From Pseudomonadota bacterium (GTDB lineage Bacteria > Pseudomonadota > Gammaproteobacteria > Steroidobacterales > Steroidobacteraceae), in the NCBI GenBank assembly GCA_018241505.1, contig JAFEDS010000010.1, forward strand, positions 434,001 to 498,000: a stretch of DNA of 64,000 nt, given 5' to 3'. Of the stretch, positions 1-8,786 are shown one piece after another. Position 1 is the stretch's first letter. Each line of letters starts with the position of its first letter. The translations under genes were made by a program, and so were the position numbers. The notes beneath the pieces were generated by a model that was given only the letters and a program-made list of their open reading frames with translations, searched no databases and was not told the DNA's origin.

Positions 1-146
1 TGGGCCACGTGTACTTCGTGACCACACGACTGCAACAGTGCCGCCAGCGCCCAAGCGGCATCATCGCAGTCGTCCACTATCAGCACGCGATTGAGCCGGG
101 GCGTTTGCGGCGGTGGGGCCTCATAGCGCATCGAGCCAGCTTTCAT
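1..146 (-). CDS. Response-regulator receiver domain protein, N-terminal fragment (runs off the left edge)
   Basis: Reading the minus strand from an ATG at 144-146 gives about 48 residues. After a short leader comes VLIVDDCDDAAWALAALL, then SCGHEVHVA. This is the first beta strand and acidic pair (DD) of a CheY-like receiver domain, and it resembles the receiver of the hybrid kinase at 2657-4681. The phosphorylated Asp would lie beyond the edge, so I cannot tell a stand-alone regulator from a hybrid kinase or a DNA-binding regulator. It lies 56 bases downstream of the esterase gene on the same strand. Upstream of the ATG, 167-185 holds a short inverted repeat (CTGTG, 9 bases, CACAG). Confidence 0.72.
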   Translation of the reverse strand, partial: MKAGSMRYEAPPPQTPRLNRVLIVDDCDDAAWALAALLQSCGHEVHVA

Positions 147-202
147 TGTAGAACCGCTCAAACCAACTGTGACGTTTTGACACAGCACTTTTCGTGCCGT
201 CG

Positions 203-1921
203 TCAGTAGCGCCAACTCGTCAGGTCGGCGCCGGGAGGCGCGGCTGCTTTGACGCGCTCCAGGATCACGGGAAGGTACTGATAGTTATAGTGAAGTCGCG
301 AATAGGCGTTCGCGGCCTTCGGGTCGCCGTTCCAGCAATGTTCCGCGCGGTCACCGTAAGCCACCGAGCCCTTGTATTCGGGCCGCAACGCTTCGAGCCG
401 CTCCTGGGCGAAATAGACGGAGTCGGTCAGATAGTAATTGTCGCCGCTGCCCACGTAGATGTGGATTTTGCCCTCGAGCTTCGGGCCGAGCGTAGCCCAG
501 TCACGCGCAATGATGTGTGACAGGTCGAAGTGCTCGCGCCAATAGGCCGCCACCGTTTGATCGATCACACCCGTCACCTTGTCAAAAATCGGCTTGGGAT
601 AACCGTCCGCGCCCACCGGACTGAACACCGCCTGCCAGATGTCGTACTGGCCGCCGGAGCGGCTGTGATCGCCCTGCGCCAACTCCATGTAGTTCGCATC
701 CCGCTGGGTGGCAAAGACCTCGCCGAGATAGTTTTTCAACGCCGGCCGCTCGACGCTCGAGGCCTCGCCCTTCAGGGTGTAGGCATTCGCGTCCTCGTAG
801 AGGTTGATCAGGGTGTAGGCCCGGAAATCGATCGGATCGGGGCACGCGGCGAAGGCCCCGTTGTACATGTCAGGATAGAACACCTGGGTGGCGAGGGCCT
901 CCCAGCCGCCGGTGGAGCCGCCGTAGGTAAACCGGGCCCAGCCGGCGCCGATGCCCCGGAAGCGCTTCTCAATTTCCGGAATCAACTCCTTGTTGATGGC
1001 ATCGCCGTAGGGACCGAGATTCGCCGAGTTGACCGCGTAGCTGTCATCGAAATAGGGGTTGGCGTGCTCGATCTCAATCACCAGGAAGCGCGGGAAATCC
1101 GCCGCAATCCACTTCCGGTAGAAGGCATAGGCTTCCTGTTGCTGGATGCGGTTGTAGCCCGCGAGATGAAACCGCTGGGAATAGTCCGGCTTCAAGTGCT
1201 CATCGGGCGGGATGGTCCGAAAACCGGAGATGTCATCCGGATAGTGCCCGTGGAACACCATGAGCGGAAAATGCGCCTGCGGGTGCTTGTCGAAATCCTT
1301 CGGCAACAGCACGTGCGCGCCAATGTAGACATCCCGGCCCCAGAAGCGGGATAACAACTCACTGCGGATACGGACGTGGCGGATGAACTCAGAATCCTGC
1401 TTCGCTGCGATCGGGGCAATCTCCTGATCGAGCAGCAGCGTAATCGGACCGACGTGGCCGCGGCCGAGGCTCATCCTGATAGGCTTGGAATACAGGTTGC
1501 CGGGTTTGCGCGTCCAACTTTGCCCTTCCCCCTTGTCGGGCGGCAACAGGAGGTTGCGCCCATCGGCCAGGTGGTGGGGCTCATACCGATTCAACACCGC
1601 CTGCACCAGGTATTCGCCGGGCGGCACGGCGGAAAGCTGCCGCGCCGGCCAACCAAACGCCGTGCTGTCGAACACCGCGGCGCGTCCCGGCGCGAGATTC
1701 ACGACATTCAGGCCGAAAAGGTACGGACTTTCCAGCGGCTCGTCGGGTTGGACGTGACTGCGCGGCTCGCGCTGCATATCGCGGCTGATCAACAGGATCA
1801 CTCGTCCGCTCAAGGGGGTACTGCTGCGGGCAGCCGGGAAGCTCACCGCAAACGAGGTTGCCTGTTGAGCACCGCACACGGTGCTCGCCAGCAAAGCGAT
1901 CCACAAAGCCACTGCTTTCAT
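203..1921 (-). CDS. Secreted putative esterase, alpha/beta-hydrolase fold
   Basis: The 572-residue product starts with a signal peptide (about residues 1-19, ending in VCGAQ). Residues from about 200 read as an esterase of the Esterase D/enterochelin esterase type: MVFHGHYPDD near 221-230, and a nucleophile elbow YGGSTGGWEA with Ser336 as likely nucleophile. The His in RAEHCWNGD near the C-terminus is a candidate catalytic His. The N-terminal 170 residues are an extra domain of unknown role. The substrate cannot be read from sequence. An AGAGGG ribosome site lies 6 bases before the ATG. The gene starts 9 bases after the SRPBCC stop, so the two probably form one operon controlled from the palindrome at 2401-2424. 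Confidence 0.8.
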   Translation of the reverse strand: MKAVALWIALLASTVCGAQQATSFAVSFPAARSSTPLSGRVILLISRDMQREPRSHVQPDEPLESPYLFGLNVVNLAPGRAAVFDSTAFGWPARQLSAVPPGEYLVQAVLNRYEPHHLADGRNLLLPPDKGEGQSWTRKPGNLYSKPIRMSLGRGHVGPITLLLDQEIAPIAAKQDSEFIRHVRIRSELLSRFWGRDVYIGAHVLLPKDFDKHPQAHFPLMVFHGHYPDDISGFRTIPPDEHLKPDYSQRFHLAGYNRIQQQEAYAFYRKWIAADFPRFLVIEIEHANPYFDDSYAVNSANLGPYGDAINKELIPEIEKRFRGIGAGWARFTYGGSTGGWEALATQVFYPDMYNGAFAACPDPIDFRAYTLINLYEDANAYTLKGEASSVERPALKNYLGEVFATQRDANYMELAQGDHSRSGGQYDIWQAVFSPVGADGYPKPIFDKVTGVIDQTVAAYWREHFDLSHIIARDWATLGPKLEGKIHIYVGSGDNYYLTDSVYFAQERLEALRPEYKGSVAYGDRAEHCWNGDPKAANAYSRLHYNYQYLPVILERVKAAAPPGADLTSWRY

Positions 1922-1930
1922 GTTGGCCCT

Positions 1931-2386
1931 CTACGGGACGACCGGCAAACCCAACGCGCTGCTGGTGGCGGCCCGCCATTCTTCGATCATTGTTGTGTAG
2001 CGCTGTGCGGCGAGGAATTCGCTGACAAACGCTTTGCCGGCCTCACTCACCGCGGTGAGAGTGTAGCGCACCGAAACATCCGTTCCGCCACCGCTCGGGG
2101 TCGTACAGATGACATCGACGATTCCGATGTTCGAATCCTGTACGAGGCGGGCGTAACTGACACGTCCTTCAGCCGGCCGGTAGTCGGTCACGATCCACGT
2201 GACGGTGCTGCCATGGTGGCCGCTCGTAATGAACGCCGAGCCCCGCTCCCGCGAGCCGCTCAGGATCCGCGGCTCCCAACCCGGCGCCCAGGCGCGCTCC
2301 CCTTCGGCTGTGAACAGCGGGAAGACCCGCTCGAGCGGCGCGTCCAAGTGAAACATTCCAATCATGGTGGGAATGAGAACCGGCAT
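1931..2386 (-). CDS. SRPBCC (polyketide cyclase/START-like) family protein
   Basis: About 151 residues. The N-terminus MIGMFHLDAPLERVFPLFT and the later GHHGSTVTWIVTDYRPAEG match the helix-grip fold of SRPBCC proteins, which bind hydrophobic ligands in a cavity. A longer frame reaches 2446, but it would read through the palindrome. I chose the ATG at 2384-2386 because a GGAG ribosome site sits 7-8 bases before it. The gene is divergent from the ribbon-helix-helix gene at 2440 with only 53 bases between starts, and it leads the operon with the downstream esterase. No ligand or enzymatic activity can be assigned. Confidence 0.75.
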   Translation of the reverse strand: MPVLIPTMIGMFHLDAPLERVFPLFTAEGERAWAPGWEPRILSGSRERGSAFITSGHHGSTVTWIVTDYRPAEGRVSYARLVQDSNIGIVDVICTTPSGGGTDVSVRYTLTAVSEAGKAFVSEFLAAQRYTTMIEEWRAATSSALGLPVVP

Positions 2387-2400
2387 GGGTGTCTCCACTG

Positions 2401-2424
2401 TGGTACATTGGTACCAATGTACCA
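2401..2424. promoter_or_regulatory. Perfect 24-bp palindrome between divergent genes, likely operator
   Basis: The left half is TGGTACATTGGT and the right half is its exact reverse complement, ACCAATGTACCA. It sits in the middle of the 53-base gap between the SRPBCC start (2386) and the RHH start (2440), 14 and 15 bases from the two ATGs, directly against both ribosome sites. Each half also holds a GGTAC/GTACC element, so the site could seat two RHH dimers. Autoregulation by the adjacent RHH protein is inference. Confidence 0.7.
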
Positions 2425-2439
2425 TCATGGAGCCCGCCG

Positions 2440-2694
2440 ATGCCATCCCCCAAGCATGTGGTCGAACGCGTCCAGACCGGCGTCCGGCTGGAAAAACGCC
2501 TGCTGAAGGTCCTGAAAGGCCTGGCCGAGTACCTGGATTTATCCCTGGGGGACCTTCTGGAAGGCATTGCGCTGCACGCCCTGGAGAACGAGCCGCCGTT
2601 CAAGGCCGCGACCCTGGAGAAGATCGCCGACCTGAGAAAGATCTACGAGTTGGATCTCAGGGCCGGGGATAGCCACCAACTGCGTGAGAAGTGA
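2440..2694 (+). CDS. Small ribbon-helix-helix-like DNA-binding protein
   Basis: 84 residues. The segment VERVQTGVRLEKRLLKVL, then KGLAEYLDLSLGDLLEGIAL, has the pattern of a short basic strand followed by two helices, as in Arc/MetJ/CopG-type RHH repressors. The rest is a charged helix (LEKIADLRKIYEL). I chose the ATG at 2440 because GGAG at 2429-2432 precedes it by 7 bases. An upstream in-frame ATG at 2389 would translate the palindrome. The 3' end overlaps the convergent histidine kinase by 38 bases. No toxin gene is adjacent, so it looks like a stand-alone regulator of the divergent SRPBCC-esterase operon. Family assignment is by eye. Confidence 0.65.
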   Translation: MPSPKHVVERVQTGVRLEKRLLKVLKGLAEYLDLSLGDLLEGIALHALENEPPFKAATLEKIADLRKIYELDLRAGDSHQLREK

Positions 2695-4681
2695 CCGCGG
2701 CGGACGCGCGCAAAAACGCGGCGACCCGTTCCTCCACCTCATCCGGATTCACCGGCTTGGTGAAATGGTGATCGAACCCGGCGGCTTTGGCCTTTTCCTT
2801 GTCGTCGTCCTGGCCCCAACCGGTCACGGCAAGCAACAACACGCCCCGGCCCCAGGCCTGTTGGCGAATCCGCCGGGCGACCTCGTAGCCGGTCATATCC
2901 GGCATGCCGACATCGAGAACAAACACGCTCGGCCGCTGCCGCGAACCGAGATCCAACGCCTCCTGGCCATTGTAGGCAACCGCCACATCGTGTCCGGCCA
3001 GCTCCAACAACACCTGGAGACTGTCGGCTGCATCGCGATTGTCGTCGGCGACCACGATGCGGCAGCGATGTCCGCCCGCAACGGGGACGGCTTCCGGCTC
3101 TTGCACGCTGCGAGAGCGCGGTCCGACTACCACCGACGATGGCAGGCGGATGGTAAATTCGCTGCCCTGGCCCAGCCCCGTGCTCGTGGCCTGCACAGTG
3201 CCGCCATGCAGCCCCACCAGCCCCCTGACCAGTGCCAGCCCGATTCCCAGTCCGCCTTCCGCCCGGTCGATGGCCGAATCGATCTGCGAGAACATTTCAA
3301 ACAGTCCGCGTATGACCGTGGGCTCGATTCCGATGCCGTTATCAGTCACGCGGATCTCCAGTCCAGCCGCATCGTGCGCGGCCGTGAGTGTGATCCGGCC
3401 CTGCGCATCGGTGTATTTGGCGGCGTTGGTCAGCAGGTTGGACAGCGCCTGTGACAGCCGCAGCGGGTCCACTTCCAACTCCACCGGCTCGGCCGGCAGA
3501 TTGACAGTCAGACTGTGATTCTTGGCATCGATCAGAGGGCGGGCAGTCTCGACCGCCGAGCTCACCAGCGTCTGCAGGTCGACATAGTCTTTGCGAAGCT
3601 CGAGCCGTCCGCGAGTGATGCGGGAAACATCCAGCAGATCATCCAGGAGCAATGCCATTCGCTGCACCTGGCGCGCGATGACTTCGCGCCCCCATTGCCG
3701 CTGGTGCTCATCGGCCGATGGCGACTCCATGAGCTTGACCGCGTGCATGACCGGTGCCAGTGGATTGCGAAGCTCGTGCGCCAGAGTGGCCAGAAACTCA
3801 TCCTTCTTGCGATCCGCTTCGCGCAAGGCAGCCATGGTGGCCTCGAGGCGCGCATTGGCACGCGCGAGCGCAGCCTCGGCGGTTTGCCGGATCCGCACCT
3901 CCGTGGTCAAGGCCGTGTTTGACTGCTCCAGGGCGCGGGCCCGGGTCTGTACTTCATCCAACATGCCGTTGAATGCTTCAACCACGATCCCGATCTCATC
4001 GTCGGTCGTGGAGAGTGCGCGCAGCGAATAATCGCGCTTGCTCGTCACCTGGCGGGCCACATCGGCCATCGAGTCGAGCGGCTCGGTAATGACCTTCTGC
4101 AGGGCCGTGGACAGCAGCAACGCGACGAGCATACTCATCAAGGTCACGAGGCCGAAAATTCCGAGATACGCCAACGCCCTTGCGCCAATGTCATGCTGCG
4201 AGCGAAGCAGGATCGTCCCCAGGCGCTGGCCGTCCTGGAGAATGGGCGCTGTCAGTTCAACACTGCCTCCTTCAACGCGGGACGATCGCACTATCGCCTG
4301 CAACTGCAACGGGGGCGACGGTTCACCGGGCCTGACAAAGCTCGCGAACAATTTGCCGTCGGCGGAATACAACGCCGCGACCTGGACGGTAGCGCGCCAG
4401 CGCACGGCATTTACATTCCGGTTCGCAACAGTCCGGTCGCCGCTCAGCAGCGCCGAGGCCGTCGAGGTGGCCAGAATGCTCGATTGAGTATCGAGGTCCG
4501 CGACCCAGGAATCACGGTACACACTCAGATCGTGCGTAAGCATGCCCGCGCCGGCCGCCAGAAGCGCGATCGCGGTGGTAATCACCACGATGCGCATCAT
4601 CTTGCCGCGGACGGACTTCTGCGCGGTGCGCAGAGGCCCGCTTCCCAGCCAGGAGCCGGTCACGCTGTTCCAGAAGCTCAT
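2657..4681 (-). CDS. Membrane hybrid sensor histidine kinase with receiver domain
   Basis: 674 residues. Two membrane segments (about 30-50 and 170-192) flank a periplasmic domain resembling CHASE8. A HAMP linker follows (about 195-245), then a coiled coil (248-292), HisKA with phospho-acceptor His302 in LATLAHELRNPLAP, and HATPase_c with N box SNLLTNAAKYTDA and G boxes VTDNGIGI and GGLGIGLALVRGLV. A C-terminal receiver carries phospho-acceptor Asp590 in VFVLDVGMPDMTG. No output DNA-binding domain is present, so it signals by phosphorelay to another protein, possibly the regulator at 1-146. A TATAAT box lies 5 bases before this ATG, so the mRNA may be leaderless, or the true start may be the MM pair at about 4600. 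Confidence 0.9.
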   Translation of the reverse strand: MSFWNSVTGSWLGSGPLRTAQKSVRGKMMRIVVITTAIALLAAGAGMLTHDLSVYRDSWVADLDTQSSILATSTASALLSGDRTVANRNVNAVRWRATVQVAALYSADGKLFASFVRPGEPSPPLQLQAIVRSSRVEGGSVELTAPILQDGQRLGTILLRSQHDIGARALAYLGIFGLVTLMSMLVALLLSTALQKVITEPLDSMADVARQVTSKRDYSLRALSTTDDEIGIVVEAFNGMLDEVQTRARALEQSNTALTTEVRIRQTAEAALARANARLEATMAALREADRKKDEFLATLAHELRNPLAPVMHAVKLMESPSADEHQRQWGREVIARQVQRMALLLDDLLDVSRITRGRLELRKDYVDLQTLVSSAVETARPLIDAKNHSLTVNLPAEPVELEVDPLRLSQALSNLLTNAAKYTDAQGRITLTAAHDAAGLEIRVTDNGIGIEPTVIRGLFEMFSQIDSAIDRAEGGLGIGLALVRGLVGLHGGTVQATSTGLGQGSEFTIRLPSSVVVGPRSRSVQEPEAVPVAGGHRCRIVVADDNRDAADSLQVLLELAGHDVAVAYNGQEALDLGSRQRPSVFVLDVGMPDMTGYEVARRIRQQAWGRGVLLLAVTGWGQDDDKEKAKAAGFDHHFTKPVNPDEVEERVAAFLRASAAVTSHAVGGYPRP

Positions 4682-4686
4682 GCCCG

Positions 4687-4692
4687 ATTATA
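4687..4692 (-). promoter_or_regulatory. Candidate -10 box (TATAAT) of the hybrid kinase gene
   Basis: On the minus strand a perfect TATAAT ends 5 bases before the ATG at 4681. With normal spacing, transcription would begin at or next to the A of the start codon, implying a leaderless mRNA. The hexamer 17 bases further up (TGTCGG) is a poor -35 and lies inside the inverted repeat at 4703-4727. Confidence 0.45.
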
Positions 4693-4702
4693 GGCACCGG
4701 GC

Positions 4703-4727
4703 ACTGGCGCCGACACATGGCGCCAGT
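4703..4727. repeat. Inverted repeat, 9-bp perfect arms
   Basis: ACTGGCGCC at 4703-4711, a 7-base spacer, and GGCGCCAGT at 4719-4727. It lies between the stop of the tricorn-like protease (4739) and the start of the kinase (4681), both on the minus strand. There is no T-run after it, so a Rho-independent terminator is unlikely. It overlaps the -35 region of the kinase promoter and may be an operator. Confidence 0.5.
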
Positions 4728-4738
4728 CGCCTACACCT

Positions 4739-7700
4739 TCAGGGTGAGCCGGCCTCCTTCGGATACGCGGGCAGTGCCGGCGGCGGCGCGGGCAGACTCG
4801 CCGGATGTTTCTGCATCTCGCCCAGGATGTAGGCGATAGCCGCTTGCAACTGCACGTCTCGCCCCTGCATCCAGTCACCCGGTGTGTCATCGACCGGAAT
4901 GTCAGGATCGACCCCGTGATTCTCGATCGCCCACTGGGAATCAACACTGTAGGTGGCGTCCTCGGGAATCGTGATGTAGCCGCCATCCAGCAGGAACCAT
5001 TCACCGCGGATGCCGCGCACTCCACCCCAAGTTCGAGTACCCATGAGAGGCCCCAGCCCGTACTTGCGGAAGTAATACGGGAAAATATCGCCATCCGAGG
5101 CCGAGAAGTGATTCATCAGGCAGATCTTGGGTCCGATAATCAACTGGTTGGGGGTGGGAATGGCGGCGCCCTCCCGGTTGGTATCCATGCCGATGAGGAT
5201 GCGCCGCAGGCGTTCGAGCACAATCTGGTCAATGAAACCGCCGCCATTCCAACGGTCATCGATAATCAAGGCCTGCTTGTCCAGTTGCGCATAGAACTGG
5301 CGGATGAACTGCTCCATTCCCAGGTTGCTCATGTCGGACAGGTAAATGTAGGCAACCTTGCCCGCGGAAGCCTTGTCCACGACCTCGCGATTGTGGTCGA
5401 TCCACGCCTGCTCGCGCAGTGACAGCTCATTGTTCACGGGCTGCACTGTGACATCGCGGCGCTTGCCATTCGCCGCGTCCGCCACGGTCAGGCGGACAGT
5501 GGCGTCCTGCTTGCCCACCAACAAGCTGAAGGGATCCACGGGCGCCTTCAGCTCCTGGCCATCGATCGCAAGCAAAAACTCGCCCGCGCGCACATCGACA
5601 CCGGATGCGGTGAGTGGCGAGCGGTATTTGTCGCGCGTGTTGTCACCCGCAAAGACGGTCGCAAACCGGTACCGGCCCGAGGCGCCATCCAACACAAAGT
5701 CCGCACCGAGGAAAGCGGTCGGCACACGGCTTTCCTCCGGCAGGTCCTCGCCACCGCCGACATAGGTGTGGGAGTTCCCCAACTCGCCGATGATCTCGCC
5801 AATGAGATAGTTGAGATCGCTGCGCGAGCCCACCAGCGGCAACAGCTTACCGTAGGAGGCACGCACGGCCTGCCAGTCGACACCGTTCATTTTCGGGCTG
5901 TAGAACAAGTCGCGCTCCAGGCGCCACGCGGAATTGAACATCTCGACCCACTCCTGGGTGGGCTCGATGCGTACCCGCAGGTGCGACAGGTCGATCTTCT
6001 TTTTGCCGTCCTCGCTTTTGCGCTTGTCCGCCACCGCATCGGCAATGAAGTAATCCTGGTCCATCTTGTAGAGCACTTTCTTGCCGTCCGCCGACAGGGC
6101 GTAGCTGCTCAAACCTTCGACGACCTTGTCGTCCTTGCGCTCCTCGAGGTCATAGACGTGCAGCAGGGTCTTCTCCCCGGGCAGCGGCCCTGCCAGCATC
6201 TGGCTGGGGCCTGTCAGGTAGAAAACCTTGTCATCCCGAAGGTCAAAGGCACTGATGTCGGCAGCCGGGATCGGCATGGCAACGGCGCGCGCCATCAGAC
6301 CCTCCACGTCGATCTCCAGCGTGCGCAGCGGCGCTTTGGCTTCGGGCTTCTTCTCATCCTTGTGGCCAACACCTTCATCGGACTGCGGCGCGAATGCGGA
6401 CGGCGTTGCGCGCTTCAGCGGCGTTACGTAGATCCCGGTTGTCTTCAGGGTCGCAATGTTGAACTCAGCACGGCTGAAGGTCGGATTCTCGTGCCGCGTC
6501 GAAATGAAAAACAGGTATTTGCCCGCCGGATCGAACGCAGGCTGAAAGTCGTTGGCGCGCGGGTCGCTGACCAGCGTCGCCTTCCGGGTGTCGGTGTTAT
6601 ACAGCCAGATCCCCGACTGGGTATTCGAGGCCGTGATGCTGTACGCGAGCCAATGTCCATCGGGCGACCACGTGTAGTCGTGAATTTCGGTATACGTGTC
6701 GCGTGCCACCTGCACGGGCTCGCCGCCGGCCACCGCAACCCACCACAGGCGATGCTCATGGTCCGAGAACGCGAGCCGCTCCCCGTTCGGCGACCAACGC
6801 GGCGCGTAGAAATAACCGCGTTCGAAATGAGTCAGGATTTTCTCCGGACCGCCTTCCGCCGGCCGGATCGCAACCTGCTGCTCCCCGGAAATGTCGGTTG
6901 TGTAGGCAATGGTCCTGCCGTCGGGTGACCAGGTTGGATGATCGTCATCCGCGTTCGATGACTGTGTCAGGTTGCGCGTGTTGCCGTGCTCCGCCGGCAA
7001 TGTGAAGATGTCACCGCGCGCCGAGAAAACGGCACGATTGCCGTTCGGAGCAATATCGAAGTTGGTATGTTGCGAGGTGTCCTGTTCGCGAATCGCCGGC
7101 TTTGCATCGACCCAGCGAGCCCCGGTACGCGTGCCATCATCCGCCACGGTGACATCGATGTCGTGCAACTGCTCCGAGGGAACATCGAGGACGTGCAGCT
7201 TGCCGCCTTGTTGAAACACGATACCCGCGTCGGCGCCCGCGCCCAGGCTCGGAAAGTCGATGTCGTAGTCCGTGTAGTGAGTGACCTGGCGGAAGGCACC
7301 GCTGCCGGTGTCATAGGCCCAGAGGTTCCTGCGCCGGCTGGCATCGTGATCGGCGAGGAAATAAATCGTCTTGCCGAACCACATGGGTGAGGTTTCGGTG
7401 CCCACCCAATCCGTCACGTGCTCGAGCTGCTTTGTCTGGAAATCGTAGATGTCGATGTTCGGAGCCAGGCCGCCGTCATAACGCTTCCAGGTGCGGAAGT
7501 CCCGGAAGATGCGCGTGTAGGCCATCTGTTTGCCGTCGGGGCTGTAGCTCATGAAGCCGCCGCGGTCGACCGGCAGCGGCTGCGGCAAGCCGCCCGCGAG
7601 TGGCACTACGAACGGCTTGTTGATCCACGTGTTCCAGGCTTCGCGGCGGCTCAGAAACACGATGTTCGCCGAGTCGGGAGTCCAGGTCAGGACCATGTTG

Positions 7701-8071
7701 TTCGGGCCCCAGCGCGGCGGCGCTTCAGCGACGATGTCCGAAGTGAATGTCAGGCGCCGCGCCGCGCCACCGGCGGCAGGAATGACATAGACATCGCGAT
7801 TTCCCTGGTACTCACCGGTAAAGGCAATCCAACGCCCATCGGGAGAGAACCTCGGCATGATGTCGCGCCCGCTATCGGCGCTCAGGCGGGTAGCGGCTCC
7901 GCCGGCGCGGGGTACCGACCAGAGATTGTCGTGAGCCGAGAAAACAATCGTGTTCCCGTACAGTGTCGGAAACCGCATGAAGGTGCGGCCGGGGGATTCA
8001 GCGCCTTGCACGGCAAACGCCACCAGCGCCAGTGCCAACCCCATGCGCCATTCTCGAATCACACGACCCAT
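4739..8071 (-). CDS. Tricorn-like protease (beta-propeller plus S41 peptidase), exported
   Basis: About 1110 residues. A signal sequence (GLALALVAFAVQGAE) is followed by two beta-propeller blocks with TolB/WD40-like repeats such as PRFSPDGRWIAFTG and PTWSPDGRTIAY. Then come a tricorn C1-like region, a PDZ-like domain, and a tail-specific protease core. The likely nucleophile Ser is in NHFSASDGDIFPYYF, near GTRTWGGVRGI. The family trims peptides. I chose the ATG at 8071 because GGGAG sits 7 bases before it, whereas the longer frame to 8122 lacks a ribosome site and buries the signal sequence. The gene is divergent from the NUDIX gene at 8210. The C-terminus is Pro/Ala-rich. Confidence 0.88.
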   Translation of the reverse strand: MGRVIREWRMGLALALVAFAVQGAESPGRTFMRFPTLYGNTIVFSAHDNLWSVPRAGGAATRLSADSGRDIMPRFSPDGRWIAFTGEYQGNRDVYVIPAAGGAARRLTFTSDIVAEAPPRWGPNNMVLTWTPDSANIVFLSRREAWNTWINKPFVVPLAGGLPQPLPVDRGGFMSYSPDGKQMAYTRIFRDFRTWKRYDGGLAPNIDIYDFQTKQLEHVTDWVGTETSPMWFGKTIYFLADHDASRRRNLWAYDTGSGAFRQVTHYTDYDIDFPSLGAGADAGIVFQQGGKLHVLDVPSEQLHDIDVTVADDGTRTGARWVDAKPAIREQDTSQHTNFDIAPNGNRAVFSARGDIFTLPAEHGNTRNLTQSSNADDDHPTWSPDGRTIAYTTDISGEQQVAIRPAEGGPEKILTHFERGYFYAPRWSPNGERLAFSDHEHRLWWVAVAGGEPVQVARDTYTEIHDYTWSPDGHWLAYSITASNTQSGIWLYNTDTRKATLVSDPRANDFQPAFDPAGKYLFFISTRHENPTFSRAEFNIATLKTTGIYVTPLKRATPSAFAPQSDEGVGHKDEKKPEAKAPLRTLEIDVEGLMARAVAMPIPAADISAFDLRDDKVFYLTGPSQMLAGPLPGEKTLLHVYDLEERKDDKVVEGLSSYALSADGKKVLYKMDQDYFIADAVADKRKSEDGKKKIDLSHLRVRIEPTQEWVEMFNSAWRLERDLFYSPKMNGVDWQAVRASYGKLLPLVGSRSDLNYLIGEIIGELGNSHTYVGGGEDLPEESRVPTAFLGADFVLDGASGRYRFATVFAGDNTRDKYRSPLTASGVDVRAGEFLLAIDGQELKAPVDPFSLLVGKQDATVRLTVADAANGKRRDVTVQPVNNELSLREQAWIDHNREVVDKASAGKVAYIYLSDMSNLGMEQFIRQFYAQLDKQALIIDDRWNGGGFIDQIVLERLRRILIGMDTNREGAAIPTPNQLIIGPKICLMNHFSASDGDIFPYYFRKYGLGPLMGTRTWGGVRGIRGEWFLLDGGYITIPEDATYSVDSQWAIENHGVDPDIPVDDTPGDWMQGRDVQLQAAIAYILGEMQKHPASLPAPPPALPAYPKEAGSP

Positions 8072-8209
8072 ATTTTTTCTCCCGGGACCGCAGGCAACCG
8101 CTGCGGGGCGGGATCTTAACAACGCCTGAACCGCGGAAACCTTCGCTTGGACGTGTCACGTCAACGGACCGGCCCATCATTTCGTCCGTGATATGCTCGC
8201 GCCCGAACC

Positions 8210-8752
8210 ATGAATTTCTGTAATCAGTGCGGCGCCAAAGTCGACCTTCGCATCCCGCCGGGCGACCACCTGCCGCGCCATATGTGCGACTCGTGTGGAA
8301 CGATTCACTATCAGAACCCGCGGATCGTCGTCGGCTGCGTTCCTGACTATCAGGGCAAGATCCTTCTTTGCCGGCGGGGTATCGAGCCGCGGCGGGGTTT
8401 TTGGACGGTGCCGGCCGGATTCATGGAGAACGGCGAAACCCTCCAGCAAGGCGCCGCTCGGGAAACCTGGGAAGAGGCCCTGGCGAAAGTCGAAATCGGT
8501 TCGCTGCTGACGGTCGTACATGTGCTGCACGCTCAGCAGGTACACGTCTTTTTCCGCGCCACGCTGCGGGAGCCCGAGTTCGGGGCCGGCCCCGAAAGCC
8601 TGGAGTCCGTGCTGATCGATCCGAAGGATATTCCTTGGGCGGATATCGCCTTTCCCAGCACCGATTACAGCCTCAAGCGCTACCTGGAGGACCGCGAGGC
8701 GGGGCGCGAAAATCATTATTTCGCCGAACTGGACCGCCGCCTACCGAGATAA
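8210..8752 (+). CDS. NUDIX hydrolase with N-terminal zinc ribbon
   Basis: 180 residues. The N-terminus carries two Cys pairs (FCNQCG and MCDSCG) forming a zinc ribbon, then [11 protein letters not shown], typical of NudC-like and related hydrolases. The NUDIX box is [20 protein letters not shown], with the REx2EE metal-binding core. Such enzymes cleave nucleoside diphosphates linked to another moiety; the substrate (for example NADH, ADP-ribose or FAD) is not evident. At 180 residues it is shorter than true NudC (about 260), so I do not use that symbol. No strong ribosome site precedes the ATG; a TATGCT box lies at about 8192-8197. It is followed after 34 bases by fdxA. Confidence 0.85.
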   Translation: MNFCNQCGAKVDLRIPPGDHLPRHMCDSCGTIHYQNPRIVVGCVPDYQGKILLCRRGIEPRRGFWTVPAGFMENGETLQQGAARETWEEALAKVEIGSLLTVVHVLHAQQVHVFFRATLREPEFGAGPESLESVLIDPKDIPWADIAFPSTDYSLKRYLEDREAGRENHYFAELDRRLPR

Positions 8753-8786
8753 TTATCATTGGCGGCTGGCTGTTCGAGGATCGTTC

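Noticed and set aside
177-182. TTGACA box on the plus strand
   Set aside because: No -10 at proper spacing and no plus-strand gene follows.
530-1354. Long open frame on the plus strand (274 residues)
   Set aside because: It lies antisense inside the esterase gene and its translation has no recognisable domain; it is a high-GC shadow frame.
2440-2694. RHH gene considered as an antitoxin of a toxin-antitoxin pair
   Set aside because: No small toxin gene is adjacent in the same operon; the divergent partner is an SRPBCC protein.
5768-6928. 386-residue plus-strand frame
   Set aside because: Antisense to the tricorn-like protease, which has clear repeats and a catalytic core; no family features in the shadow.
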